Positions 36,913 to 46,559 of a stretch of 64,000 nucleotides of DNA are shown here, one piece after another (within the stretch, counting starts at the first letter, position 1; each line of letters starts with the position of its first letter). The position numbers and the translations under genes were made by a program. Under the pieces are notes generated by a model. The model was not told where the DNA came from. It worked only from the letters and a program-made list of their open reading frames with translations, and searched no databases. Source of the stretch: Trinickia violacea (GTDB lineage Bacteria; Pseudomonadota; Gammaproteobacteria; Burkholderiales; Burkholderiaceae); the NCBI RefSeq assembly GCF_005280735.1, contig NZ_CP040077.1, forward strand, positions 4,340,001-4,404,000, in the 5' to 3' direction.

Positions 36913-37917
36913 TCAGAAGAATTTCCGCAAATCCATACCCTGATACATCGAAGCGACGAGATCCCCGTAGCCGTTGAACATCAGCGTCTTGCGCTTCGGC
37001 GTGAAGAACCCGTCCTCGCCGATACGCCGTTCGGTCGCCTGGCTCCAGCGCGGGTGATCGACGTTCGGGTTCACGTTCGAATAAAAGCCGTACTCGTTCG
37101 GCGCCTCGGTATTCCAGCTCGTCGGCGGCTGCTGTTCGACAAAGCGGATCTTCACCAGCGACTTCGCGCTCTTGAAGCCGTACTTCCACGGCAGAACGAC
37201 GCGAATCGGCGCGCCGTTCTGATTCGGCAGCACCTGCCCGTAGACGCCGACCGTCAACAGCGTCAACGGATTCATCGCCTCGTCCATCCGCAGACCTTCC
37301 GAATACGGCCAGTCGAGAATCGGCTGGGCGAGCCCAGGCATCTGCGACGGGTCCGCGAGCGTGATGAATTGCACATACTTCGCGTTGCCGGTCGGCTGCG
37401 CGCGCTTGATCAACTCGGAAAGCGGGAAGCCGACCCACGGAATCACCATCGACCACCCCTCGACGCAGCGGTGCCGGTACACGCGCTCCTCGAGCGGCGC
37501 GACTTTGAGCAGCTCATCGATATCGTAGACCTTCGCGTTCTTGACCTCGCCCTCGACGCTCACGCGCCACGGATGCGGCCGCAGCGTATGCGCATTTTCC
37601 GCCGGATCGCCCTTGTCAGTGCCGAATTCGTAGAAGTTGTTATAGGTCGTGATGTCCTTGTACGGCGTGACCTTGTCGACGACGACGAACTTCGGATTGG
37701 TCTTCGCCGCGAGCTTCTGCGCCTTCGCGTCGGGCGACTCGTAGTTGGCGAACGCCGGATCGCTGATGCCGAAGAGGCCGCCCGCCGCGGCCACACCCGC
37801 CATGCCCGCCAGTTGCAACACGCGCCGCCGGTTCTCCCATACGGCGCGCGGCGTGATTTCGCTCGCAGCGATGTCGCCGCCCTGCAATTGAATTCGCTGT
37901 CCTCGCTTGGTCCACAT
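36913..37917 (-). CDS. msrP: MsrP, periplasmic molybdenum methionine sulfoxide reductase
   Basis: The 334-residue molybdopterin protein starts with a twin-arginine type signal (NRRRVLQLAG, then a hydrophobic core and AFAN), so it should be Tat-exported. The Mo-ligand cysteine lies in YRHRCVEGWSMVIPWVG. The sequence then shows LADPSQMPGL, LPWKYGFKSAKSLVKIRF and NEYGFYSNVNPNVDHPRWSQATERRIG, all conserved in MsrP (YedY). It reduces methionine sulfoxide in envelope proteins with MsrQ. Confidence 0.96.
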   Translation of the reverse strand: MWTKRGQRIQLQGGDIAASEITPRAVWENRRRVLQLAGMAGVAAAGGLFGISDPAFANYESPDAKAQKLAAKTNPKFVVVDKVTPYKDITTYNNFYEFGTDKGDPAENAHTLRPHPWRVSVEGEVKNAKVYDIDELLKVAPLEERVYRHRCVEGWSMVIPWVGFPLSELIKRAQPTGNAKYVQFITLADPSQMPGLAQPILDWPYSEGLRMDEAMNPLTLLTVGVYGQVLPNQNGAPIRVVLPWKYGFKSAKSLVKIRFVEQQPPTSWNTEAPNEYGFYSNVNPNVDHPRWSQATERRIGEDGFFTPKRKTLMFNGYGDLVASMYQGMDLRKFF

Positions 37918-38030
37918 GTTGAAAGCTCCTGGTAGGCGGTTTGGGCCGACCGCGCATGCTCATTCGACCCATCGGCTTTATATACCGTTCGGGGTAGCGT
38001 AGCGGATGCAAAAACGACCACTCCCCAGAC

Positions 38031-38066
38031 AAAAAAACCGCCGGTGCTTAGCACTCGGCGGTTTTT
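38031..38066. terminator. Bidirectional terminator after ccsB
   Basis: ccgccg/cggcgg arms (38038-38043, 38056-38061) with inner gtgc/gcac pairing are bounded by A7 on one side and T5 on the other. It lies 23 bp after the ccsB stop and isolates it from msrP, whose start is 114 bp away. Confidence 0.88.
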
Positions 38067-38088
38067 AGTCGCGGCAGAACGGCGAATA

Positions 38089-39282
38089 TTACAGCTTGCC
38101 GTAACTATGCAAGCCGGACAGGAACATGTTGACGCCGAGGAACGCGAACGTCGTGACCAACAGGCCAGTCAGCGCCCACCAGGCAGCGACCGCGCCGCGC
38201 AGCCCCTTCATCAAGCGCATGTGCAGCCACGCCGCGTAGTTCAGCCAGACGATCAGCGCCCAGGTCTCCTTCGGGTCCCAGCTCCAGTAGCCGCCCCAGG
38301 CTTCGGCGGCCCACAGCGCGCCGAGGATCGTCGCGATCGTGAAGAACGCGAAGCCGACGGCGATCGACTTGTACATCACGTCGTCGAGCACGTCGAGTTC
38401 CGGCAGGCGGTCGGCCAGCACCCCGCGCTCTTTCATCAGGTACGCCACGCCGACCATCGCCGACAACGCAAAGCTGCCGTAGCCGATGAAGTTCGCCGGC
38501 ACGTGGATCTTCATCCACCAGCTTTGCAGCGCCGGCACGAGCGGCTGGATCTGCTGCGCGTCGCGCGAGATCGAGTACCACATCAGAAAGCCGACCGCGG
38601 CGCTGATGATCAAGAGGACAAACGCCCCGAGCGCGCGCGTGCTGTAGTGCTGCTCGTAGTACAAGTAGAAAAGCGCCGTGATGAGGCTGAACAGGACGAA
38701 CACTTCATACAAGTTCGAGATGGGGATGTGTCCGACATCGGCGCCGATCAGATACGACTCGTACCAGCGCACCATCATGCCCGTGAAGCCCATCAGCACG
38801 GCGGCCCAGGTGAGCTTGGAGCCGATCGCGCCGCCCGACGGCGAGCGCGACAGCATGCCGATCCAGTAGAACAGCGTAGCGAGCACGAAGAGCGCGCTCA
38901 TCCAAAGAATCGCCGACTGGCTCGACAGGAAATACTTCAGAAAAAACGCCGAATCCGCGCGCGTCAGATCGCCTTGGTAGGTCTGAATCGCGAACAGCGA
39001 CAGCACAGCGATGCCAGCAATCAGCAAGCGCACCGGCTTCCAGCGCCACCCCAGCACGACGAACACGGGCACCGAGCACACCAGCACGAGCTTGTCGTAG
39101 TAGTTCATGAAGGCGTGGTAGCGCGATAGCGCGAACCCCGCTCCGGCGACCATCGCGAGCGCGAACAGCCAGTCGAATGCGTTAAGACGCTTGAGGAAAG
39201 GGCGCTCGTCGTACAAGCCGGCGGGAGCGGCCGACGCGGGCCGTGGCTTGGGTTGAGACGCGGAGACTTGTGTCAAATCCAT
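38089..39282 (-). CDS. ccsB: Cytochrome c biogenesis protein CcsB/ResC (CcsA)
   Basis: This 397-residue membrane protein has about eight transmembrane helices and the haem-handling WWD motif WGGYWSWDPKETWAL near residue 320, with histidines around LQSWWMKIHVP and WLHMRL. It works with ResB to export haem and attach it to apocytochromes c (System II). The start MDLTQVSAS was chosen because it lies 4 bp after the resB stop; the in-frame stretch upstream is resB read in another frame. Confidence 0.94.
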   Translation of the reverse strand: MDLTQVSASQPKPRPASAAPAGLYDERPFLKRLNAFDWLFALAMVAGAGFALSRYHAFMNYYDKLVLVCSVPVFVVLGWRWKPVRLLIAGIAVLSLFAIQTYQGDLTRADSAFFLKYFLSSQSAILWMSALFVLATLFYWIGMLSRSPSGGAIGSKLTWAAVLMGFTGMMVRWYESYLIGADVGHIPISNLYEVFVLFSLITALFYLYYEQHYSTRALGAFVLLIISAAVGFLMWYSISRDAQQIQPLVPALQSWWMKIHVPANFIGYGSFALSAMVGVAYLMKERGVLADRLPELDVLDDVMYKSIAVGFAFFTIATILGALWAAEAWGGYWSWDPKETWALIVWLNYAAWLHMRLMKGLRGAVAAWWALTGLLVTTFAFLGVNMFLSGLHSYGKL

Positions 39283-39286
39283 GATG

Positions 39287-41548
39287 TTACCGAGTGGAAT
39301 TCTGCGAACCGGAGGATGGCGGGGCGCTTCTGTCGTGGGGAGCGCTTGCGTCACGGGACGGTTCGACCGTCGAATTCGTGGCCGAATTAGCCGCAGCTTC
39401 CGTTGCTGCGACGCCCAGCGTGGCCCCGACTGCATCGCGCGTGCGCGCGAATTCTTTTTCGAAGTCGAGCGTCTTGCGCGCCGTCGACATCGCCATCACC
39501 ACGGAAGTGCCCGTGGCGGTGTCCTTGAGCCAGAACCAGAGTCGCCGCTCGCGCACATAGAACATCGAAAAGATGCCGAGCACGAGCAACAGGCTGCCAA
39601 GATACACCACTTTTTTGCCGGGTGCGCGCGTCAACTGAAATACCGAAGCTTGCACCTGCTTATATGAGTCGAGCTGCAAGAAGACCGGTGATCCATACAA
39701 AAAGCTGTCGGATAGCGCGTTGATCGAGCTTTGGACGAAGCGGATGGCGTCGGCGTCGGGCTTCATGTCGGGCTCGCCGGCTTGCTCTCGCGCGATCTGC
39801 CAAAGGTCCCAGGTCGAGCCTTCGAGCATGCGCAGCAGCAAAGATGCCGCTTTTTGCTGCTCATCCTTCGGCACCGAACGGTCGATAAAGGTCGCGACCG
39901 CCTGGTAGCCGCCGAGCGGATGGCCGTCCGCGCCGTTGCCGATGCCGATGTCCGCGCCGGCAAATAGGGTGAGAACGCGCAGCGCGCTGTCCTGCAGATG
40001 GTCGCGCAGCGCAGCGTTCTGATCGGTCACCGAACGCTCGGCAAAGCGTTGGGCAGCTTGAGCACGCAGCGCCGGGTTGGCAAGCGCCGCGCGCAACTGC
40101 ATCCATTCCTTGAGCGTGCCGCCGCTGTCGGCGGGAATGCGCAGATAGCGGAACGGATCGTTCGGCGTCGTGCGCATGCCGGCCAGGAACATGCGCTCGC
40201 CATTCACGTCGACGGGCAGCATGTAGTTGTTGAACTCGCGCGCCTGGCCATCGGTGCCGCGGATCTTGTACTGCACCGACGGGCCGACATTGTGCAGCGT
40301 CAGCGGATTCTGCGTCTTCGCGCCCGAGCCGAGCCGCTGGTCGAGCTCTTCGGCGAGCGTTTTGTGCGCGACGCCGCGCACGTCGTTGCTGCCATTCGCG
40401 TCCGTGACATTTTCGACGTTGATCGCACGGAAATCGCTGAATTCGACCGTCTCCCCTGCCGTGCCGGGAATCGCCGCCATCGACGCGCCCAATGGCGCCG
40501 ACGCCCCGATCGCCCCGCCGAACGGATAGGTCTTCGCGTTGTCGCCCACCATCGGCCAAGCGGTCATCGTCATCTGCGAGCCGCCGTCCTGGAAGCTCGA
40601 TTGGTAGATCGACACGCCGTCGTACTCGAACGGCTTGTTCACCTCGACCCGCGCCGGAATCTCCTTGCCGGTCTTGTGATCGATCACGACGATGTCGCTC
40701 GCGAAGAGCTTCGGCATGCCGGTCGAGTAATAGTCGACGATGAACTTGTTCAACTGAATCGAGAACGGCAGGTCTTGAATCAGCGAGCCGTTCGGCTGAT
40801 TCAGGATCGCCGTCGACACATGCTGTCCCTCGGGCACCCAAGCGTAGCCGCGGAACGTCGGATTCGACGACGACAGACGGTGGTTCGGCGTGATCTCGCT
40901 GATGACCGCGCTCGTATCGACCGGCGTCTTGTTGAAGAGCCACATCTGCAGCTTGATGGGCAGGTTGCTGTCGAGCAGGCCGCCGATGCAGATGATGACG
41001 ATCGCGAGGTGCGCAAAGATATAACCAATCCTCGTCATTGCACCGCGCTTGGCCGCGATCAACGTGGCGCCGTCGCTCTCGCGCGTGACGAACTTGTAGC
41101 CGAGCTTGCCCGAGAGCGTGCCGAGCGTCGCCGCGGTATTCGCGCGCGTGCCGTGCACACCGAACTCCGCCTTGTGATGGAACGCGCGCAGGCTGCCTTC
41201 GCGCACTTTGTCCTTCCAGCTCTTCATGTCGGCGATCATCTTCGGCGCATTGCGCAGCACGCACAGCGAGATCGACACGATGAGAAAGCCCAGGATGAGC
41301 ATGAACCACCACGAGCTGTAGACGGTGTACAGGCTCAGCGAACGGAAGATATCGGCCCAGAACGGACCGAACTGATTGACGTAGTTGGGGTACGGATCGT
41401 CCTGAGTCAGCACCGTGCCGATGATGCTCGCGATCGACAGAATCACGAGTAGCGCAATCGCGAACCGCATCGAACTCAGCAATTCGACGGCGCTCTTGAC
41501 CGCCCGCTGACCCGACTTCAACTCATAACCCGACGTGGTGACGCTCAT
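39287..41548 (-). CDS. resB: Cytochrome c biogenesis protein ResB
   Basis: The 753-residue membrane protein is the System II ResB/Ccs1 partner of CcsB. The N-terminal helices include ELLSSMRFAIALLVILSIAS and SLYTVYSSWWFMLILGFLIVS; the family signature CVLRNAPKM follows. A large periplasmic region separates the early helices from a last one (PGKKVVYLGSLLLVLGIFSMFYV) and a cytoplasmic C-terminal tail. The tail (~70 residues) is Ala/Ser-rich. A terminator separates it from the upstream cytochrome c gene. Confidence 0.95.
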   Translation of the reverse strand: MSVTTSGYELKSGQRAVKSAVELLSSMRFAIALLVILSIASIIGTVLTQDDPYPNYVNQFGPFWADIFRSLSLYTVYSSWWFMLILGFLIVSISLCVLRNAPKMIADMKSWKDKVREGSLRAFHHKAEFGVHGTRANTAATLGTLSGKLGYKFVTRESDGATLIAAKRGAMTRIGYIFAHLAIVIICIGGLLDSNLPIKLQMWLFNKTPVDTSAVISEITPNHRLSSSNPTFRGYAWVPEGQHVSTAILNQPNGSLIQDLPFSIQLNKFIVDYYSTGMPKLFASDIVVIDHKTGKEIPARVEVNKPFEYDGVSIYQSSFQDGGSQMTMTAWPMVGDNAKTYPFGGAIGASAPLGASMAAIPGTAGETVEFSDFRAINVENVTDANGSNDVRGVAHKTLAEELDQRLGSGAKTQNPLTLHNVGPSVQYKIRGTDGQAREFNNYMLPVDVNGERMFLAGMRTTPNDPFRYLRIPADSGGTLKEWMQLRAALANPALRAQAAQRFAERSVTDQNAALRDHLQDSALRVLTLFAGADIGIGNGADGHPLGGYQAVATFIDRSVPKDEQQKAASLLLRMLEGSTWDLWQIAREQAGEPDMKPDADAIRFVQSSINALSDSFLYGSPVFLQLDSYKQVQASVFQLTRAPGKKVVYLGSLLLVLGIFSMFYVRERRLWFWLKDTATGTSVVMAMSTARKTLDFEKEFARTRDAVGATLGVAATEAAANSATNSTVEPSRDASAPHDRSAPPSSGSQNSTR

Positions 41549-41568
41549 TCAAACTCCGACTGACCAGC

Positions 41569-41614
41569 AAAAAAGGGTGAAGGGCACCGCCTTGAAGCGG
41601 TGCCCCCACCCTTT
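41569..41614 (-). terminator. Terminator after the dihaem cytochrome c gene
   Basis: A two-part stem (aaagggtg/cacccttt and gggcaccgc/gcggtgccc with a small internal loop) is followed by T6 on the minus strand. It lies 48 bp after the cytochrome c stop and before resB. Confidence 0.9.
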
Positions 41615-41662
41615 GTTGTTCTCGCCGGGCTCGCTCACCCGGCTTGATTTTGATCGGGCCTG

Positions 41663-42322
41663 CTAATGCAGACCCGCAATGTAATCCGCGACTGCCTTGA
41701 TTTCGTTCTCCGACAAGCGGGACGCAATCGTATGCATCGCTTCGTTGTTGTTGCGCGCGCCCGAACCTTGCTGGAACGCCGTCAACTGCGCGACCGTGTA
41801 GTCCTGCCATTGCCACGACAGACGCGGATACTGGATCGGCATCCCCTGCCCGGTCGGACCATGGCAGCTTGCGCACGCCGGCACGCCCTTGTCCGCGATG
41901 CCGCCGCGGTAGATCTGCTGCCCCAGCGCAATCGTGCTCTTGTCGTGCGCGAACCCGGGTTTCGACGTCTGCGAGGCGAAATAGGCCGCGACGTTGATCA
42001 TGTCCTGATCGGATAGCGCGCCGGCAAAGCCAGCCATGACGTCATTCTTGCGCGCGGCGACTTTCGCGCCGGCCTGCACCTTGAAATCCTTGAGCTGCTT
42101 GACGAGATATTCCTGATGCTGCCCCGCGAGCTTCGGGAACGCGCCCGTGGCACTGTTGCCGTCTGCGCCATGACACGCGGCACAGACCTGCGTGGCGATT
42201 TGCTGACCCCGATTCAAATCCGGCTTGGCGGCTTCCGCCGCTCCAGACTGCCCTGCCAACCCCATCAAACCTGCTGCTACCGTTACTTGAAGCACCATCA
42301 AAGTCTTGCACAGTCGATTCAT
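41663..42322 (-). CDS. Dihaem cytochrome c (c4 type), periplasmic
   Basis: The 219-residue precursor has a signal peptide (about 1-30) and two covalent haem motifs, C47-AAC-H51 and C150-AS-CH154, one in each half of a duplicated cytochrome c fold. It resembles c4/c553-type electron carriers that feed terminal oxidases. It lies directly upstream of resB-ccsB, the machinery that matures it. The ATG at 42322 was chosen because the signal peptide begins there. Confidence 0.93.
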   Translation of the reverse strand: MNRLCKTLMVLQVTVAAGLMGLAGQSGAAEAAKPDLNRGQQIATQVCAACHGADGNSATGAFPKLAGQHQEYLVKQLKDFKVQAGAKVAARKNDVMAGFAGALSDQDMINVAAYFASQTSKPGFAHDKSTIALGQQIYRGGIADKGVPACASCHGPTGQGMPIQYPRLSWQWQDYTVAQLTAFQQGSGARNNNEAMHTIASRLSENEIKAVADYIAGLH

Positions 42323-42531
42323 TCGCACACCCGGTTTCGTCTTGTGAGAATTGAGTGCTCTCAAGGACATCGCAAGCGATGCCACTCCTTACGGAGCAAG
42401 GAAATGCCGAGCTGCGCCCGCCGATTTCCCCTATGAGGTTCTGCAAAATACGACGGCGACCGATCTACCGCGAGGCCACGCGTTTCGAGACGCGCAAGCG
42501 CCCCTCTGGTCTTCAGTAAACCATCGTATTG

Positions 42532-42537
42532 TACAAT
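42532..42537 (+). promoter_or_regulatory. Candidate -10 element for engB
   Basis: TACAAT occurs inside a 10-bp palindrome attgtacaat (42529-42538), 84 bp before engB. No good -35 is seen. The remaining 300-bp divergent region between the cytochrome c and engB genes shows no gene. Confidence 0.3.
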
Positions 42538-42621
42538 AACTCGCTAATCGTCTAGGCGCCAGTCGGGCTTGCCCCGCATCCCTTCCCATCCATCCGGCGC
42601 CTCCTTTTCTGGTTTCCCTCC

Positions 42622-43272
42622 ATGGCCTTCCTGCTCCATCAAGCCCGCTTTTTCACGACTGTTAACCACTTGCGCGATCTGCCCCCGACGCCTCAGCCGG
42701 AGATTGCGTTCGCGGGACGCTCGAACGCGGGCAAGTCGACGGCCATCAACGTGCTTTGCAACCAAAAGCGCCTCGCGTTCGCCAGTAAGACACCTGGACG
42801 CACGCAACATATCAATTACTTCTCGGTCGGCCCGGCCGCGGAGCCGGTCGCCCATCTGGTCGACTTGCCGGGCTACGGCTACGCCGAAGTGCCGGGTGCC
42901 GCGAAGGAACACTGGGAAGCACTGCTCTCGAGCTACCTGCAATCGCGCGCCCAGTTACGCGGCATGATCCTGATGATGGACTCGCGCCGCCCGCTCACCG
43001 AGCTGGATCGCAGGATGATCGAGTGGTTCGCCCCCACCGGCAAGCCGATTCACACGCTGCTGACCAAGTGCGACAAATTGACACGCCAAGAGAGCATCAA
43101 CGCGCTGCGCGCGACGCAGAAGGGCTTGAAGGAATATAAAGACGCCGGCTACGAGGGGGAGCTGACCGCGCAACTCTTTTCGGCGCTCAAGCGCACCGGT
43201 CTCGAAGACGCGCACGAATTGATCGAAAGCTGGCTCTTGCCTGCAGAGAATGGCGACGACGAGGCACAATGA
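42622..43272 (+). CDS. engB: Ribosome biogenesis GTPase EngB (YsxC/YihA)
   Basis: The 216-residue GTPase assists large-subunit assembly. P-loop GRSNAGKST (G1), G2-type TPGRTQHIN, G3 VDLPGYGYAEVP and G4 TKCD are present, with a C-terminal LFSALKRTG G5 region. The N-terminal QARFFTTVNHLRDLP is typical for YihA. It is divergent from the dihaem cytochrome c gene, an arrangement also known in pseudomonads. Confidence 0.96.
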   Translation: MAFLLHQARFFTTVNHLRDLPPTPQPEIAFAGRSNAGKSTAINVLCNQKRLAFASKTPGRTQHINYFSVGPAAEPVAHLVDLPGYGYAEVPGAAKEHWEALLSSYLQSRAQLRGMILMMDSRRPLTELDRRMIEWFAPTGKPIHTLLTKCDKLTRQESINALRATQKGLKEYKDAGYEGELTAQLFSALKRTGLEDAHELIESWLLPAENGDDEAQ

Positions 43273-43343
43273 CCGGCCGAATGTTGTGCAAGCAACTTTC
43301 CGTCGGCAACGCAGCGGCGGAACCCGTCGTTCGCACATAAAAA

Positions 43344-43366
43344 AACCCGCCGGATAACGGCGGGTT
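43344..43366. terminator. Hairpin between engB and hemB
   Basis: A perfect 9-bp stem (aacccgccg/cggcgggtt, loop gataa) starts 71 bp after engB. The long T-run occurs only on the minus strand, where no gene needs it, so plus-strand termination may be weak. Confidence 0.6.
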
Positions 43367-43520
43367 AACAGCCTAATCGAAAAACGACAGGCACCCGCTC
43401 AGGGAGGAGAAGCGGGGAACTCGGCGCCAAGCGCCTCGCTCGATCGCTATCATATACCATTGTCTCAATAAAATTTCGCACGGGCCGAAGCAGTATTTCT
43501 CGCCACTCAAGACATTCAAT

Positions 43521-44513
43521 ATGAGCTTCTATCCGCATCACCGCCCCCGCCGCATGCGCCGCGACGACTTTTCGCGCCGCCTGATGCGCGAGAACCTGCT
43601 GACTACGAACGATCTGATTTATCCGGTATTCATCACCGAGGGCACGAACGCACGGCAAGCCGTGCCGTCGATGCCGGGTGTCGAGCGTGTGTCGGTCGAC
43701 CTGCTGATGGGCGTCGCCGAACAATGCGTCGAGCTCGGCGTGCCGGTGCTGTCGCTCTTTCCGGCGATTGAGCCGTCGCTCAAGACGCCCGATGGCCGCG
43801 AAGCGGCCAACCCGGAAGGCTTGATTCCGCGCGCTGTTCGCGAGCTCAAAAAGCGCTTTCCGGAACTGGGTGTGCTGACCGACGTCGCGCTCGACCCCTA
43901 CACGAGCCACGGCCAAGACGGTGTGCTCGACGAAGCCGGCTACGTGCTCAATGACGAAACGGTCGAAATCCTCGTTGATCAGGCGCGCGCGCAGGCCGAG
44001 GCCGGCGTCGATATCGTCGCGCCGTCGGACATGATGGACGGCCGTATCGGCGCCATTCGAGAGATGCTCGAAAGCGAAGGCCACATCTACACGAAGATCA
44101 TGGCTTACGCAGCGAAGTACGCGTCGGCGTTCTACGGGCCGTTCCGCGATGCCGTCGGTTCCGCAACGAACCTCGGCAAGAGCAACAAGATGACCTATCA
44201 GATGGACCCGGCCAATTCCGACGAAGCCCTGCGCGAGGTACGCCTGGATATCGAGGAAGGCGCGGACATGGTGATGGTCAAGCCGGGCATGCCGTACCTC
44301 GACATCGTGCGACGCGTGAAGGACGAATTCCGCTTCCCGACCTATGTCTATCAGGTCAGCGGCGAGTACGCGATGCTCAAAGCCGCCGCACAAAACGGCT
44401 GGCTCGATCACGATAAGGTGGTGATGGAGTCGCTGCTAGCGTTCAAGCGTGCTGGTGCGGATGGCGTGCTGACGTATTTCGCACTCGACGCAGCGCGACT
44501 GCTGCGCGCATAA
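43521..44513 (+). CDS. hemB: Delta-aminolevulinic acid dehydratase HemB (Mg type)
   Basis: HemB condenses two aminolevulinate molecules to porphobilinogen. The 330-residue enzyme has both Schiff-base lysines (YTKIMAYAAKYAS and VKPGMPYLD). The metal loop reads DVALDPYTSHGQDG, with Asp in place of the zinc-binding cysteines of DVCLCxxTSHGHCG, so it belongs to the Mg2+-dependent class as in Pseudomonas. Supply of haem suits the nearby ccsB-resB genes. A terminator follows. Confidence 0.96.
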   Translation: MSFYPHHRPRRMRRDDFSRRLMRENLLTTNDLIYPVFITEGTNARQAVPSMPGVERVSVDLLMGVAEQCVELGVPVLSLFPAIEPSLKTPDGREAANPEGLIPRAVRELKKRFPELGVLTDVALDPYTSHGQDGVLDEAGYVLNDETVEILVDQARAQAEAGVDIVAPSDMMDGRIGAIREMLESEGHIYTKIMAYAAKYASAFYGPFRDAVGSATNLGKSNKMTYQMDPANSDEALREVRLDIEEGADMVMVKPGMPYLDIVRRVKDEFRFPTYVYQVSGEYAMLKAAAQNGWLDHDKVVMESLLAFKRAGADGVLTYFALDAARLLRA

Positions 44514-44548
44514 AAGTAGTTCGCGCGGCTTAATAGTTGGGAAGTTTG

Positions 44549-44582
44549 ACGGCGGCGCCCCTCGCGGAGTGCCGCCGTTTTT
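44549..44582 (+). terminator. Intrinsic terminator after hemB
   Basis: An 8-bp stem (acggcggc/gccgccgt) with a 14-nt GC-rich loop is followed by T5. Confidence 0.9.
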
Positions 44583-44702
44583 CGTTTGGACGGAGTGCAC
44601 GGCGAGCGCACGGCCGCGCCTGCCTTCGGGTCATGTGTGGCCGCGAATGCAGCGCGCATGGCGCGCGCTGCCCGGCCGAATTCAAACGACGATGGGATGC
44701 TC

Positions 44703-46559
44703 TCAGGACTGCGGCGCCGCGGCCCGATCGAGACTACGCAAGAACGCATCCGCCGATTCATACCCGACGACGCGCAATGTCTCGTTGCCGTTCTGATCGA
44801 AGAAGATGATTCCCGGCGGACCGAAGAGCTTGAAGCGCTTGAGCAGCGCCTGGTCGTCGGTGTTGTTCGCCGTCACATCGGAACGCAAGAGATTCAATTG
44901 CTGGAGACGCGCATGCACGCGCGGGTCGCTGAACGTAAAGCGCTCCATTTCCTTGCAGCTCACGCACCAGTCCGCGTAGAAGTCGAGCATCGCCGGGCGC
45001 GCCGACGTCTTCAGCACATGATCGAGCTCGTCGGATGAGCGCACCGGCGCGAAAGGCGGCTCGGCCTGCTGCGCGGCCACCGTCGGACCTGCCGCGGAAT
45101 GCGACGCGAGCACGGCAAGCGGCCGAAGCGGATCGGTCGAGCCCGCAGCCAGGCCCACGAGCAGCACTGCCCCCCAAATCGCCAATGCCGCGCCTATCCC
45201 CCGCCCCAGGTGGCGCCAGACAGAAGGTCCACCCACGTTCGGCGTGAATAGGCCAAGTGCCGCGGCGGAAATCAGCAGCCATAGCGCGCCGAGCAGCATT
45301 TGGGCCGACGCGCCGAGCACCGGCCAAACGATCCACAAGGCCGCCGCGAGCAGCACGACGCCAAAGAAGACCTTGACGCCGTCCATCCAGGCCCCGGCCT
45401 TCGGCAAGAACGTGCCCGCCCCCAGTCCGATAATCAGCAGCGGAACGCCGAGGCCGATACCCATCGAAAACAGCGCGGCGGCGCCGAGCACCGCATTGCC
45501 GGTATGCGCGATGAACGCGAGCACGGCGAAGAGCGGCGCCGTCATGCACGCGCCGACGACCAGCGCCGACAGCGCGCCCATCACCGCCACAGCGGCGAAC
45601 TTGCCACCTGAGCGCCGACCCGACGCGCGCGACACGCCATCTTGCCAGCGCTGCGGCAACGCGATGTCGAAGCCTGCGATCAAAGAAAGCGCAAACACCG
45701 TCAGCAGCACCGCGAACACGCCAAGCACCCACGGATTCTGCAGCCATGCTCCGAGGCTTTGCCCAACGAGTGCGGCAGCAATCCCGAGCGCCGTATAAAC
45801 GAGCGCCATGCCGATCACGTATGAGAGCGACAATGCAAACCCGCGCGCTCGCGTGACCTTGGCCCCTTCGCCAATGATGATCGCCGAGAGGATCGGAATC
45901 ATCGGGTACGAGCACGGCAGCAGGCTCAGCACGATCCCGGCGACGAAGTACAGGCCGACGATCGCGAGAAAACCTCCGCCCTCGAGCAGCGACTGCGCGT
46001 AATCGGCGCTCGTCGCGCGTTCGTACCACGAGGCTTGATCCGCTGCGATCGTTCCGGTCGTTGCCGCCGGCGCCGCACCCTCGGCGGCAGCATGCAGCGC
46101 CGCGCCATCGACGCGAAATTCGTGCTCGGCCGGTGGATAACAAATACCCGCGTCCGCACAACCTTGCGATGTGACAACCAGTTCGAAGGGGCCGGCGGCC
46201 TGCTTGACCGGAACGCGGATCGTCAGGTCGTTCCGGTAGGTTTCGACGTTCTTGTTGAAGGTCGTGTCGAATTTCACATTCCCCGCAGGCAACTGCGGAT
46301 CACCAAGCGTCGCCGTGCCGCTTTTAACGGCGAATGCAAAGCGCTCACGGTACATGTAGTAGCCGTCGGCGATCTTGAAGTGGACGAGGACCTCGCCCGG
46401 CTGCTCGCTGGCGCTGAATTTGAACGCGACCGACGGATCGAGAAAGTCATCGGCCGCGCGCGCAGCCGGCGCCATTCCGACGAAAGCACACAGGCACGCC
46501 ACGAGTAAAACCAAGAAGCGCGCAACCGCATGTGCGCGTTGGCGAGAAACGTTAGACAT
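44703..46559 (-). CDS. dsbD: Thiol:disulfide interchange protein DsbD
   Basis: The 618-residue electron shuttle carries reducing power from cytoplasmic thioredoxin to the periplasm. It has a signal peptide (about 1-36), the alpha domain with its CADAGIC cysteine pair, an eight-helix beta domain (LPCSYPMIPILSAI and CMTAPLFAVLAF cysteines) and a C-terminal thioredoxin-like gamma domain with DWCVSC. It keeps apocytochrome c and other periplasmic thiols reduced, matching the System II genes nearby. Its ATG overlaps the cutA 3' end by 8 bp. Confidence 0.96.
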   Translation of the reverse strand: MSNVSRQRAHAVARFLVLLVACLCAFVGMAPAARAADDFLDPSVAFKFSASEQPGEVLVHFKIADGYYMYRERFAFAVKSGTATLGDPQLPAGNVKFDTTFNKNVETYRNDLTIRVPVKQAAGPFELVVTSQGCADAGICYPPAEHEFRVDGAALHAAAEGAAPAATTGTIAADQASWYERATSADYAQSLLEGGGFLAIVGLYFVAGIVLSLLPCSYPMIPILSAIIIGEGAKVTRARGFALSLSYVIGMALVYTALGIAAALVGQSLGAWLQNPWVLGVFAVLLTVFALSLIAGFDIALPQRWQDGVSRASGRRSGGKFAAVAVMGALSALVVGACMTAPLFAVLAFIAHTGNAVLGAAALFSMGIGLGVPLLIIGLGAGTFLPKAGAWMDGVKVFFGVVLLAAALWIVWPVLGASAQMLLGALWLLISAAALGLFTPNVGGPSVWRHLGRGIGAALAIWGAVLLVGLAAGSTDPLRPLAVLASHSAAGPTVAAQQAEPPFAPVRSSDELDHVLKTSARPAMLDFYADWCVSCKEMERFTFSDPRVHARLQQLNLLRSDVTANNTDDQALLKRFKLFGPPGIIFFDQNGNETLRVVGYESADAFLRSLDRAAAPQS

